This document shows, in pieces, positions 21,495 to 32,879 of a stretch of DNA of 64,000 nt; within the stretch, counting starts at the first letter, position 1, and every line of letters begins with the position of its first letter. The position numbers were made by a program, and so were the translations under genes. The stretch is from contig WNNJ02001593.1 of NCBI GenBank assembly GCA_012934845.2, forward strand, positions 124,001-188,000. Reading direction: 5' to 3'. The notes under the pieces were generated by a model, which was not told where the DNA came from, searched no databases, and worked only from the letters and a program-made list of their open reading frames with translations. The stretch is from Pomphorhynchus laevis (Eukaryota > Acanthocephala > Palaeacanthocephala > Echinorhynchida > Pomphorhynchidae).

Positions 21495-24416
21495 ATGCCC
21501 AAGGGCAAGCCTGCGACAACTCTGAAATGCTGTTCATGCAACGGCCCGAATGCTAAATGTAAAGGATGTCGATGTGCTAAGCAGAATATCATATGCTTAA
21601 ATTGCTCAGCTGTGAATTGTTCCAATCGTGAAGTAAATTGCTCCGCAACAGCTTCCAATAATATTGCTATATCCATATTGAGTAAACCGAATTCAGATTG
21701 TGAAAACTGATCATCGGCATTGTCCTCTTAACAACCATATAAATATAAATTACACAATGAATACTCGTCAAGAGTCCGATGTACTGTCTATACAGGATAT
21801 ATTCTCGATCGTCATACAATGGAAACCTAACTTATTTCGACTTCCAAAATGTTCAGAGTCCAAACAATAAATATCAGAACTTGCACGCATATTCAGGGAT
21901 TCTCTCACTAATTCGGAAACTTTTACTAAGTACATCATCTTTGGCATCTTATTCTTCAACGTAATTCTCGTCAATCTCCCAAATCATTGAAATCAACTTT
22001 ATCCCGACGATTGGACATGTGGTTCAATAATGACTATGCTGGATTATACGCTGAAGCCTCGGCCCTTCAAAATATGAAAGCCTTAAAAATTCAACCTTCG
22101 AAGTCAAGAGATTGGCGCAAAAAATTCGTCTCATTGGTTGAAAGCTCTCGACTGAACACAGCAATGCATCTTCTAGACAACGATTCTTATGATGGCATTC
22201 CTTTGCAACCAGAGGATGTGATTGGTTCTAAAACTGTTCGGGAATTATTACTCGACAAGCACCCTGTACCGAGCCCATTAGTTCCTCATGCTGTTAACTG
22301 GTCTTTCCCAATCACAGTTCCAAATTTTAACCCTGTGATTTTTGATTCAATCGATAGTGAATTGATAATTCGTATGGCTAAACGTGTTAAAGGTGGAGCA
22401 GGTCCCTCCGGCATTGATGCACAGTCATGGCTACAGATGTTAACTAAGTTTGGTCACGAATCTGCTGAATTGACTAAAGTTTTGTCAACGTTCGCAAAAT
22501 CTTTAGCTACTGAGCTTATGCCTACTAATGTTATAAATGTATTGGCTTCAAGCAGATTAATAGCCTTATCCAAAAAATCGGGAATAAGGCCTATTGGTAT
22601 TGGCGACGTTAGTAGGAGAATAATGTCGAAAGCCATTCTTTCTATAATTTCCAATGATATTCAAGAAGTGTGCGGACGGTTGCAAATGTGCGCTGGTCAA
22701 CGAGCTGGAGTGGAGTGCGTCACGCACACAGTTCGCGAATGCCCGTTAAAAGATCCTGATGCAGTTCTTCTCACTGTTGATGCAGATAATGCATTTAACA
22801 GAATAAATCGAAAGGCAGCTCTCGCTAATATATCACGCATTTGTCCCTCTATGTCTACTATACTACACAATTTTTACGATAACCCTTCAAATTTTTCAAC
22901 TGGTGATAGTTTCATCAAATCCCAAGAGGGATTTACGCAAGGTGATGTACTTGCTATGCCAGCTTTTGCCGTAGCAACCCTGCCATTATTGTTGAACATT
23001 ACTGAGGAGTTTCCTAACATCAACCAATTCTGGTACGCGGATGATGGCAATTTAATCGGCGAACCTGTGCAAATTTACAAGGCTTTCAAATTCTTGTGTG
23101 ACTACGGCCGTGCTTTCGGATTTCATGTCAACAGCAACAAATGCGTTCTACTAACTAGTCCCGAAAATGCAGAAAGTACCCGCAAACTTTTTAATGAAAC
23201 GGGAATCGACATTGTTGTCGATGGCACATTAGTACTCGGTGCTCCTATTGGAACAGATGATTATATAAATAAAACTACGGAACAAAAGATCTCTAATTAT
23301 TGCTCATTAGTAAATCGTCTTGCTGACGTGGGTATTCTTGATTTGCAGATAAGCTATACTAGTATGACCAGATCGCTTCAGCATAAATGGATTCACTTGC
23401 AAAGAACCACAAACTGTTCAATTGGTAGTTTCGATGATCTCTATGACACCATTCAGAAGCGTTTTGATAAGCTTTTTAATTTGAAATTGCCTGACGACGA
23501 TTATTTATGGCCGTTATTTACCATTCCGATAAGACTAGGTGGTCTAGGTATTGCTAACCCACGTTTTACTGCGATAGAAGAGTTTAAAAGCCTAAAAGAT
23601 ATATGCATTCCTTATTTAAATGGCTTATACGGTGCGGACTTAAGGACTGAACAATCCAAACGCATTGCCCTTATAGGCACTTCAAAGATTGATCTTCAAA
23701 AGTTATTGCTTAGAGATCGAGTAGCTAATGTTGGTGACAATTTGTTACGTATTATGGAACATCTACAAGTCAAAGGTGCCTCGTCATGGCTCTCCACATA
23801 TCCTACGAGTGATCGTTGGACTCGAGTTAGCAATGTAGAATTTCGTGACGCACTTGCAGCTCGATATCATAGACTACCACTAGATGCGCCCTCTCATTGC
23901 CCCTGCGATGAACATAATTCTCTGGCTCACTCACTTACCTGTCCCACCGGAGGTCATCCATCGATAAGACATGATTCAATTCGTGATATATTTTCTAAAA
24001 CCTTGACAGAAATATGTGATAATGTGCAAAAAGAGCCAACACTACTGCCAGTAAATTCTAGCATTCATTTCGAGCGCATATCTACATCTCGCGCTCATGA
24101 TGCACGTTTGGATATCGCCTGCTGTGGTTTTTATGGAAGTCGTTCGGAGCGAACTTTATTTGATACTTGCGTTTTTAACGTTTTCGCTCCGTCCAACCTT
24201 TCGAAATCCGCTGGGGCTGCTTTTACATATCACGAAACACGTAAATTCGCTAAGTATCAAGAGAGAGTAACTGCCATAGAGAGGGCGAATTTCGCACCTA
24301 TCGTGTTATCATGTTTCGGTGGAGCAGTAAAATCATCTGCACAATTAATTCAGAGAATTGCACAGAAGATGGCAATAAAAAACAATCATTCCTACTCAGA
24401 ACTGCAAACTCAATGA
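21495..24416 (+). pseudogene. CXC-REL LINE copy F, N-terminus broken, RT to REL open
   Basis: Starts MPKGKPATTLKCCSCNGPNA with a full cysteine cluster, but this frame stops at 21708. A second frame resumes at 21757 (MNTRQESDVLSIQDIFSIVI) with an in-frame stop near 21870. The main frame from 21987 to 24416 is open for 809 residues: GGAGPSGIDAQSWLQML, IRPIGIGDVSRRIM, VDADNAFNRINRKAAL, FTQGDVLAMPAFA (QGDV instead of QGDP), FWYADDGNLIG, GASSWLSTYP, CPCDEHNSLAHSLTC with SIRHDSIRD, ARLDIACCGFYGSRSERTLF. It ends early at SELQTQ and lacks the usual C-terminal basic tail and the 3' stem-loop. Confidence 0.82.
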
Positions 24417-24591
24417 ACTAAAATTTATAGTATAACTATATTTGTTTTTTTTTTTTCAAAAAAAAATCAATTATTAAAAAAAAATTATGGGTAGTACGTT
24501 AAAAAAGTATTGATTATTAAAGTTCTTACAATTAATATACACAATATTCTCAACACCAAATTACACCAGCGAGAACTAACTTAAACATTCC
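24417..24591 (+). promoter_or_regulatory. Junction and leader between copies F and G
   Basis: T-rich and A-rich runs, then attatgggtagtac at 24485-24498, then ttgattattaaagttcttac as in the A and E leaders. The copy G ATG is at 24592. The ctgttctagc motif is absent here. Confidence 0.45.
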
Positions 24592-27500
24592 ATGACGAAG
24601 GGTAAGCCGAGTAATATTGCCCCGTGCTGTATATGCAATGGTAATGCTGCAAGATGCAAAGGATGTCGGTGTGCGAAAAATAAAACAGCATGTGTCAACT
24701 GCAGAGCAGCTTGTTGCCAAAATACGTGTCCAAATATGCTATGAAGTTAGATAGTGTGCCCCTTGACAATTTAAATTGTCATCTTTCAACAGTCGATACA
24801 TCTAATGAACCAGTCGTGGTTGGACAGCGTCGGGAGAATTTAAATTACGATAATTTGATCGAGGACATGTATATGACAGTGATAAGCTGGGTTCCAAATC
24901 ATATGAAACTTCCAAAATGCAGTACCAGCGGTCAGTTTATCAATCTCCTGACAGAAAAATTCAACGCAGTCGCGATCCCTAGCTTACATGAACAACGGGC
25001 ATTGAAAGAAGTTGTGGTAATGAGTCAATTGATGTTACAATCAATACCATCGAGAGGAATTGGTACAATAAGAAAGGCTCTACTACGAAGAATGGATGAT
25101 TGGAATTTGGGAAAGTATAAAGAACTTTTTGACGAGGCAAGCATCTTACAACGTCGAATGGTTAGTGATGGATTTGCAAAGGGTTTTCAAAGAATAAGTA
25201 AGCAGAAAAAATTTTCTCGTTTTATGCGAGCAGGCAAAACGAGTGCAGCGATAAAAATCCTTGAAGACACTGAAGATGGCAATACGGTTTATAGTTTTGA
25301 CGATATGTGTGATGGTAAGCTTGTATCTGATATTTTGACTGAATTACATCCGCCTGCGCAGCCACTTTCTCAAGATGCAGTGTTATCGCTTCCTATAACT
25401 AATTGTAAATCCCATCACTTTTCAATATATAGTGGAATCGATGGACGTGCAATTATCAGGGAATCATTGAGGACTCATGGAGGTGCCGGTCCTTCTGGGA
25501 TAACGGCGATTGCGTTCAGACGAATGTTAACCCTTCCAAGCCGCTTTTCGCTCTAATTACTCTACCGAAATTGCATGTCTTAAAGTTTATAACGACTTAC
25601 TCATATCGCGCGATCATAAATTATGTAGTGTCATAGTTTCTCTTGATCTATCGTCTGCTTTTGACATCGTCGATCACTCGATTCTTCTCCATCGCCTTCG
25701 TCATGATTATGGCTTCTCTTTACCCACTGTATCATGGTTTTCTTCATATCTATCAAACCGTACATTTCGCGTATATTCTAACTCTTCTCTCTCCCATCCT
25801 TCGTCCATTCCGTCTGGTGTTCCGCAAGGCTCCGTATTAGGCCCTATACTTTTCTCTCTTCTTCTTGGAGATTTGTCTTCGATTTCTCATAAATTTAACT
25901 TCCATGTTATGCAATATGCTGATGACATTCTCATCTATGCTCATGCACCTGTTTATCGTATTCGCGATCTTAGTGTTTCTGCTTCCGACTGTCTTGTCTC
26001 AATTTCCAATCATCTTTCTTCCCTTCGCCTTTCTCTGAATCCTGATAAATCCAAAATTATGTGGATCCTACCTCGACGCCTCGGCTTCGAACCTCCCTCC
26101 GTATCATTAAATTCTACAATTCTTCCTATCGTTGATAATCTCGTTTTCCTAGGCTTCCATTTTGACAACCGACTTTCACTTAAACCTTTCGTTAGAGATA
26201 AAGTACGCTCATCTACCTTGATACTCCGCAACCTCCGTCAAGTTCGTAGATTGATCGATTTCCCTTCTTGTATGACTCTCATATCATCTCTCCTTTTTTC
26301 TAGACTCGATTATTGTCTTAGTCTATTTTCCAACTCACCTAAATCCACTCTTCTTCCCCTACAACGCATCGTCAACGCAGCTGTCCGAATTCTCCTCCGT
26401 CTTCGTCGTTTTGATCACACATCCTACCATCTTGCTTCTCTCGATTTGCCTACAATTTATTGTCGTGTTCAAATTCGTCTTCTTATCGTTGCTTTCCGCC
26501 TTGTAACTTTTCATACCCCTTCATTTCTCAACCTTCCTTTTCTTGATAATTCCCGTCCTGTTTACTGTTCCTTGCGTTCCTGTAATTCCCTTCTTTTACA
26601 TGTCCCAAACTACTCTACCTCCTTTGGACTCCGCTCCTTCCTAGTGGCTGCTCCTCTATCGTGGAATCATCTGCCCATTCATATACGCCAATCAACTTCC
26701 CTGCAGTGCTTCAAACGACAAATCCGATCCCATCTGAACAATTTAACTGCTTGACTTTCTCATTTTTGTTTGTGGACTTGTAAGCGTACAGCTTGTACAC
26801 ATTTGCCACATTAAATAAATTTGTATTATTATTATTAACGGCCTCTGGATCACACTCGATAAAGTTAGCTGATGCCATTGCGGGTTTAGCAGTGCGCATT
26901 GCATCAGAATCAATTCCGGCTGAGTCTTTACAGACATACGTTAACAGCAGAATTGTTGCGTTAAATAAGCGCCCTGGTGTCCGACCTATTGGAGTAGGTG
27001 AGGTATTTCGTCGTGTAATTGGTAAAGCTATTCTGAATGTGGCTAAAAGAGATTTAAGGGCAGTAGCAGGTAATCTGCAAATGTGTGCGGGACAGCCAGG
27101 TGGGCTAGGGTATGTGATACATACATTAACCGATCATTTCCACTCGGACGAGCAATATGGAATACTGTCAGTGGACGCGAAGAATGCGTTTAATCTAATG
27201 AATATATGCATAATGCTTAAAAATGTCGAAAAAGTATGCCCTGCCTTCACATGTGTTCTGAGAAATATATATAAGCTAAATGCTTTACTTGTTGGCCAAG
27301 GAGGTAATTTAGCATCGTCAGAGGGTGTCACTCAAGGGGACCCTCTTGCGATGCCAGCGTTTGCAATCTCGTCGATGCCCTTGATATATAAAATCAGAGA
27401 ATCGATTCCATCAATAAAACAATGCTGGTATGCAGATGATTCGACTTTCGTTGGTGGGCTTGACAATCTATCACGTGTATGGCGTCTTCTTTGCTCAATA

Positions 27501-28916
27501 GGTGAGCAGTATGGATACCATGTCAATCCAAACAAATCGAGGTTGCTTATACATCCAAGAAACATGATCCGCGCTCAACACATCTTTGGAGCTGATGGTT
27601 TAATCATTAATGAAGATGGATTAAAGGTACTTGGTGCACCTATTGGCACGCCAAAGTTTGTAAGGGAGTATTGCTGCGGGCAGTTTTTATCGATGTCAAA
27701 TCTGGTCAAGGATGTTGCTAATGCCGCTGATGCCGATGCTCATTCCGCATTTGTGGCATACTCTCTTGCAGTTCAGTCAAAGTGGACTCACCTTTTCCGA
27801 GCCGTTGATTGTGACATAGAATGGTTGGATGATCTAAAGAATGTTATTGACACAAAATTTATGAATTCCATGTTTGGCGATGACATTGATCTTGATTTGA
27901 GGGGAGTATGTTCTTTGTCAACCAGTTTGGGGGGACTAGGAATACGAAATATTGAGAGTGAATTAACCAGACAGTACAACGCTGCACGATTGTTATCGTC
28001 CATATATGAAGAACCTGATTTAGATATTGGTTTCTCAATAATACACTTATTGTCTGCAATTCAAAACGAACATAAAGAAGAAAATCGAAATTATGCTGAA
28101 AAACTCAAGCCAGAGATCATTCCTATATTGCGAAAATCAGTGGAATATGCATCCCTGAAGGGTGCCTCTAATTGGCTAACAAGAGATGCGTTGGTTTCTA
28201 CGGATTGTCAGTTGTCAACGCAAGAGTTTCGAGATGCATTGTCTGTTCAATATGGTTTAACTCCCAAAGATTTGCCGGATAAGTGTCAATGTGGTCAGAG
28301 ATTAACAACGTCGCATGCTCTCTCGTGCTAAAGGGGCGCATTCAACTTCATTCGCCATAATCAACTTCGAGACTTTTTGGTTAAGAAGTTGAACACAGTC
28401 TGTTGGAATGTGTTTGCAGAACCATCTCTGACTCCAGTTCCTGAAAACATCAGTTTCAATATTAGTACAACAACCAGACAAGATGATGCTCGAGCTGATA
28501 TAGTAGGTAATGGACTGTTCGGTGGGAATATGGAGCGTACATTTTTTGATGTAGTCGTTTTCAACAATCATGCCCCGTCCTATTGCGAAAAGTCAACAGA
28601 TGCCACTTTCACTTTCCACGAAAATAGAAAATGTGCCAAGTACGAAGAAAGGATACATACAATAGAGCACAGCTCATTTTGTCCCCTTATTTGGGCGACT
28701 ACGGGCGGAGCTGGCAAGAGTGCACAAGCATGTATTAAATCATTGGCTCTAAAAATTGCTGAACAACAAAAAAGCGAATACGCCGTCACGATATCATCAA
28801 TCAGGACATATATTAGTATGTGTCTTGCGAAAATTTGCTCTGCGACGCTTAGATGTCCACGTGTTCAGTTTCAGCGGACTTCGTATCTTCGAGCAGGACG
28901 TGTTTTATCAGAGTAA
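24592..28916 (+). pseudogene. CXC-REL LINE copy G, interrupted by CR1-P5
   Basis: Starts MTKGKPSNIAPCCICNGNAA with the cluster (CRCAKNKTACVNC). This frame stops near 24743 and the protein continues in another frame from about 24750 to 25530 (RKALLRRMDDWNLGKY, GGAGPSGITAIAFRRML). CR1-P5 occupies about 25532-26834. The frame resumes with SGSHSIKLADAIAGLAVRIA to 28328: GVRPIGVGEVFRRVI, VDAKNAFNLMN, VTQGDPLAMPAFAIS, CWYADDSTFVG, GASNWL, CQCGQRLTTSHALSC. A TAA stop at 28329 replaces a codon after the knuckle. The same frame then gives FNFIRHNQLRDF, DDARADIVGNGLFGG, MERTFFDVVVFN to 28916. Catalytic motifs are conserved despite the damage. Confidence 0.83.
25532..26834 (+). mobile_element. CR1-P5 LINE insertion in copy G, 5'-truncated
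   Basis: Matches P2 from about 12916 to its tail: FRSNYSTEIACLKVYNDLLI region, SLDLSSAFDIVDHSIL, SGVPQGSVLGPILFS, then from 25873 an open frame with MQYADDILIYAHAPVYRIRD, LNPDKSKIMWILP and the C-terminus LSWNHLPIHIRQSTSLQCFK ending at 26754. The tail is ttgtattattattatt. Copy G reads cgaatgttaac before it and ttaacggcctctgg after it, so ttaac may be a 5-bp target duplication, although the tail is ambiguous. It carries fewer lesions than P1 or P4 and looks like one of the younger insertions. Confidence 0.88.
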
Positions 28917-29028
28917 TATGTTTATGATATGGTATTTATACCACTATTTTAAATGTATAGAGGCCCATTTGTGGGAACCTTAATTGTAAAGTTAAAATTT
29001 TAATAAATTGTTATAAAATAAAAAAATT
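28917..29028 (+). other. 3' UTR of copy G with conserved stem-loop
   Basis: ggcccatttgtgggaacc at 28962-28979 (CCCA pairs with TGGG around TTTG), then ttaattgtaaag and an A/T-rich tail to the edge of CR1-P3. Confidence 0.6.
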
Positions 29029-31353
29029 GGTAGTAGGGAAAGTAAATTAGACAGCTTAGTTTGTAGATAGGAAGAAAATTCATCAGGATTTATATTACAA
29101 GGGGTAGATGATCGTGAAAGAATTGAGTTTAAGATTTTCCAATGAGATTTAGAGTTGGAAGATGACTCGAGTTGATTTCGGCAAAAGAGAGTACGTTTAG
29201 TACGTATATGAATGAGATATGAACGGCGTTGAGAAAAGTAGGAATCACGAAGATTTGGAGGGAGTGAGTTGGGAGAACGTTTAAGAAAGCGTTTATACAT
29301 ACGAAAAGGGTGACGGAGTCGACGCTTAGAAAGACTACATTCAGAATCGAACCAGGGAGCATGCCGAAAGCGCTGGGAAAGTCGAAGTCGACTAGGCAGA
29401 AGGTTATTGAGGATCGACGTAAGTTCAGAATCAAACAGAATGCAGATATCATCGGGAGAGAGATAGTTAAGAGGAAGTGAAAAGAGTGAAAAATTGAGTA
29501 AGGCTGTGCAGAGAATAAGGATATCGAGAAACTTTCAGGGTCGACTTGGTGTAGATAATGGTAAAGGCGGAGAAGGAGGATGGGGACGAGTAAGAGTAAG
29601 AGTGACAAGGAAATGATCGGACAAACCAGGATCAGTAATTGACAAGGAAGTATAGTCATTGATAGCAGATAGGTACAGCAATGATGTCGAGAGCACCGCC
29701 GAGAATATGAGTTGGGCTTGTTGAAAGTAATTTATAGTTAAAATCAGAAAAAAAATTAGTTAAAGTGATAGAGTCAGAGTCAGACGGGCGATCAAGACGA
29801 ATGTTAAAGTCACCGAGAACAAAAGAAGGAGTATAAGACAATGAACAGTGAGACATAAGATCTGCAAGGTCGTTAAAGAAGATACGTGATGGGGCAACTG
29901 AACCTGGACGATATACAATCACAAGTTCCAGAGGGAAAGGCGTTGATAATCTGCATATGAGTAATTCGAACGAAGTGTAACGGATGTTAACGTTGATTTT
30001 ACGTAAAGACATTGGGTGACGAGCAATGGCAACAATACTGCCATGGTTAGACGCAGTAGATGTATGAGATGTAATTTGACGAGCTGATTCAACTAGAGAA
30101 CAACCAGAGCGACATAGACGACGAATAGCAAGATCGTCGGAGTCAGAGTACCAGGATTCGGTAATGCAGAGAATATCGATAGATAATTGATCGAAGATAT
30201 CGAGAAGCATATCAGCTTTATGAAGAATGGAGCGAGTATTGAATAGACTAAGACGAAAAGTATGCTTAGGAGCGAGATCGACTAGCGAAGAAGACAAGGG
30301 GGAGAGATGGGACGCCATCGAATTTTTGGCCTTGTGTGAAGAACGTGAAAATTTCCGTTGATTTTACGTATAGATAAGGATGACTCGCCGTTTGTTTCAC
30401 GTCGATGTTTTTCAATGCGAGCTAAATTGAGCTGGGCAATATCAGAAGGGGAGCGGTCAGGAAAGATACGGCAAGTAGATGAAGTGGTAAGAAGTTTAAA
30501 ACGTTGGGAGAGTACCGAAGAGGCATGTGAACTATGTCGGAAAACAATTTTTAAGAGTGGAGGACTGAGATGATTGGATTTAGTGGATTTGTTTAAACGA
30601 ATAAAGGATACAGGAGCGATATTATTGAAGAGTGATGGGTTATCATCAGGAAGTATGGTTGCTAGGATAGACCTGAAAGCAGATACATCATCATCGAGGC
30701 GAGATTGTGGAGAAGCAGATTCGGAAAGCTTTAAGTTTGATATGATTATACAGCGATCGCTCGAAGGAAAACGATTTCGTGAAAGTGGTGGACGGACACA
30801 GCTGGTAGGAGTCGAGGTATATGAGCCGATAGAAGTGGAAATGAGAGGGGTGCTTGATAAAGAATTAATATTGGTTGGAGCAAGTGTGACAGGAGCGGGG
30901 TGTTGAATCGGTTGATCAGAGATGTGACCTGATATGATTTTAAATGAAGGATGTAAATTATTTATAAGTGTTACGTGGGAGGTAGAGTAAGGAGAATTAA
31001 AATAGGTTGGGGGCATGAGTGACAGGAATGGAGTGTTGAATCAGTTGATCGGAAATGTTACTGGAAATGATTTTGATGGAATGGTGTAAATTATTGAGAA
31101 GTGATACAGGGGAGGTCGAGTAAGGAGTACGTGGGGAGAATAAAGAAGTTTGAGATTTATTTAGATTGGGGGAGGAATAGGAAAGAGGAGGTACGAGATG
31201 AAAAGCTTTACCGTTAGCATTGTTAGAATGAGAAAGATTTATGGAAGTTTGGTACGTAGTTGAACGAGGAGTGTGTGAGAGAGTAGGTTTAATAATAGGA
31301 TTATATGATGCGAAGTCAGGTGTTGATGCGAGGGAAAAATCAACACCTGACTT
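29029..31353 (-). mobile_element. CR1-P3 LINE, ORF1 and endonuclease only (3' half missing)
   Basis: On the - strand: ORF1 low-complexity part (31345-31010), ORF1 domain (31016-30282: RCIIISNLKLSESA, LLKIVFRHSSHASSV, LNLARIEKHRRETNGESSLS), then endonuclease 30318-29656 with FNTRSILHKADMLLD, ILCITESWYSDSD, FVLGDFNIRLDRPSDSDS and THILGGALDIIAVP. It continues in another frame to about 29029. It ends where P2 reads ctactacc (about 12516) and lacks RT and tail. Unlike P2 it keeps the GDFN motif. The 5' end is a fold-back (31313-31353). Confidence 0.85.
31313..31353. repeat. Fold-back repeat at 5' end of CR1-P3
   Basis: Arms aagtcaggtgttgat (31313-31327) and atcaacacctgactt (31339-31353), 15 bp, loop of 11 nt. 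The left arm is P-family ORF1 sequence. LINE similarity ends at the loop. Confidence 0.85.
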
Positions 31354-32284
31354 TTCAGCAGAGGAAAATTTCAGCAGATCATTAAAGGACCGAAACACGA
31401 AAGGTAGGCGTAGGCTCACTGCTGATGAGGTCCACCTAAGCTGATTGTAGTGTACAGTGCTGCATCTAGTATTAAAGAATTCGCACGAGGATAATTTATG
31501 AAGCCGACCAAATGATGATACTCGCTCGTGTATGCAATTATTTATTCTATTAACCTGGCAGATTCCGGTTTCCTGTCAAGAAAATTCAAAAGACAGATTG
31601 TCGGTTGTTTCCGTCAACTGTAGTGCTATCTCCGTCTTTTTGTTACAAAAGACGGAAACAACGTACAGTTTGCACAAGTGTAAATGTGTTCCTTACAAAC
31701 TGTATCGGTTGTTTTTACAGAAAGTCAGCAGAGGAAAATTTCAGCAGATCATTAAAGGACCGAAACACGAAAGGTAGGCGTAGGCTCACTGCTGATGAGG
31801 TCCACTTACGCTGATTGTAGTGTACAGTGCTGCATCTAGGATTAAAGAATTCACACGAGGATAATTTATGAAGCCGACCAAATGATGATACTCGCTCGTG
31901 TATGCAATTATTCATTCTATTAACCTGGCAGATTCCGGTTTCCTGTCAAGAAAATTCAAAAGACAGATTGTCGGTTGTTTCCGTCAACTGTAGTGCTATC
32001 TCCGTCTTTTTGTTACAAAAGACGGAAACAACGTACAGTTTGCACAAGTGGAAATGTGTTCCTTACAAACTGTATCGGTTTGTTTTTACAGAAAGTCAGC
32101 AGAGGAAAATTTCAGCAGATCATTAAAGGACCGAAACACGAAAGGTAGGCGTAGGCTCACTGCTGATGAGGTCCACCTACGCTGATTGTAGTGTACAGTG
32201 CTGCATCTAGGATTAAAGAATTCACACGAGGATAATTTATGAAGCCGACCAAATGATGATACTCGCTCGTGTATGCAATTATTC

Positions 32285-32285
<1 letters not shown>
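31354..32285 (+). repeat. 370-bp tandem repeat, about 2.5 units, with hammerhead-like core elements
   Basis: Units start at about 31357, 31726 and 32096 with gtcagcagaggaaaatttca (the first unit lacks the leading bases) and are nearly identical. Each holds ggacc-GAAA and, 27 nt further on, CTGATGA-ggtcc. The 5-bp flanks are perfect complements, as expected for hammerhead helix II, but helices I and III are weak in this order. Unit length and tandem layout resemble schistosome satellite and animal retrozyme repeats (family knowledge). An internal hairpin ccgtcttttt/aaagacgg is also visible. Short frames in the units are shadows. Confidence 0.6.

Positions 32286-32355
<70 letters not shown>
32286..32355. 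repeat. (TA)n microsatellite
   Basis: About 34 TA dinucleotides directly after the third partial 370-bp unit. Confidence 0.95.
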
Positions 32356-32358
<3 letters not shown>

Positions 32359-32530
32359 CTCACCAATATTTCCAGCAGTTTGTCTTTGAGAAAATAAACA
32401 ACAAAGTTATTTATTGAACGTTTCGGCTTTTTGCCTTTATCAACAGCGAAAAAAATGTGCACACGCGCAAACTTTTATTGAAAAAAAGAGTTCATTGAAA
32501 AGGACCCCAGCTGTGAGAAAAACACCCACA

Positions 32531-32535
<5 letters not shown>
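32356..32535 (-). other. Penelope-type hammerhead-like motif fragment
   Basis: On the - strand 32446-32417 reads ctgttgataaaggc, aaaa, agccgaaacgtt. This resembles the CUGAUGA - helix II - GAAA-CGU signature known from Penelope-like elements, with changes in the first core. The flanks are A/T-rich with no coding. Confidence 0.35.

Positions 32536-32598
<63 letters not shown>
32536..32598. repeat. (AT)n microsatellite
   Basis: About 30 AT dinucleotides ending at tatctagcatggg. Confidence 0.95.
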
Positions 32599-32600
<2 letters not shown>

Positions 32601-32647
32601 AGCATGGGACTTTCGGGTGTGATCCTCGTAGGACCGTTCATTTAGAT

Positions 32648-32876
32648 ATTGTAAAAGTATCTTATTAACACCAATCAACAAAAAGTTTTAATATTTGAAC
32701 GTTTCGGTTCTTAAACCTTCATCAGCATTGTATTTACTTTAGATCTCAAACTTTTTTAAGGTGAAAAAATCTTAAAAAAGTTTGAGATCTAAAGTAAATA
32801 CAATGCTGATTAAGAACCGAAACGTTCGAATATTAAAACATTTTGTTGATTGGTGTTAATAAGATACTTTTACAAT
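32648..32876. repeat. Long inverted repeat containing a hammerhead-like motif
   Basis: Left arm 32648-32760 and right arm 32771-32876 are complementary along most of their length, with a loop near 32761-32770. The left arm on the - strand contains ctgatgaaggtttaagaacc followed by gaaacgtt (32725-32698). The right arm has lost about 8 nt of it (ctgattaagaaccgaaacgt). CUGAUGA, a short hairpin and GAAAC fit the Penelope-type hammerhead pattern with one extra A after the first core. Confidence 0.6.
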
Positions 32877-32879
32877 ATA

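Noticed and set aside
25532-31353. P5 (+) and P3 (-) as two halves of one twin-primed insertion
   Set aside because: They are separated by 2.2 kb of CXC-REL copy G and about 400 bp of the element between them is missing; independent insertions are more likely.
32414-32602. Small protein ending in a long Ile/Tyr repeat
   Set aside because: The repeat is the (AT)n tract; no domain and no conserved start.
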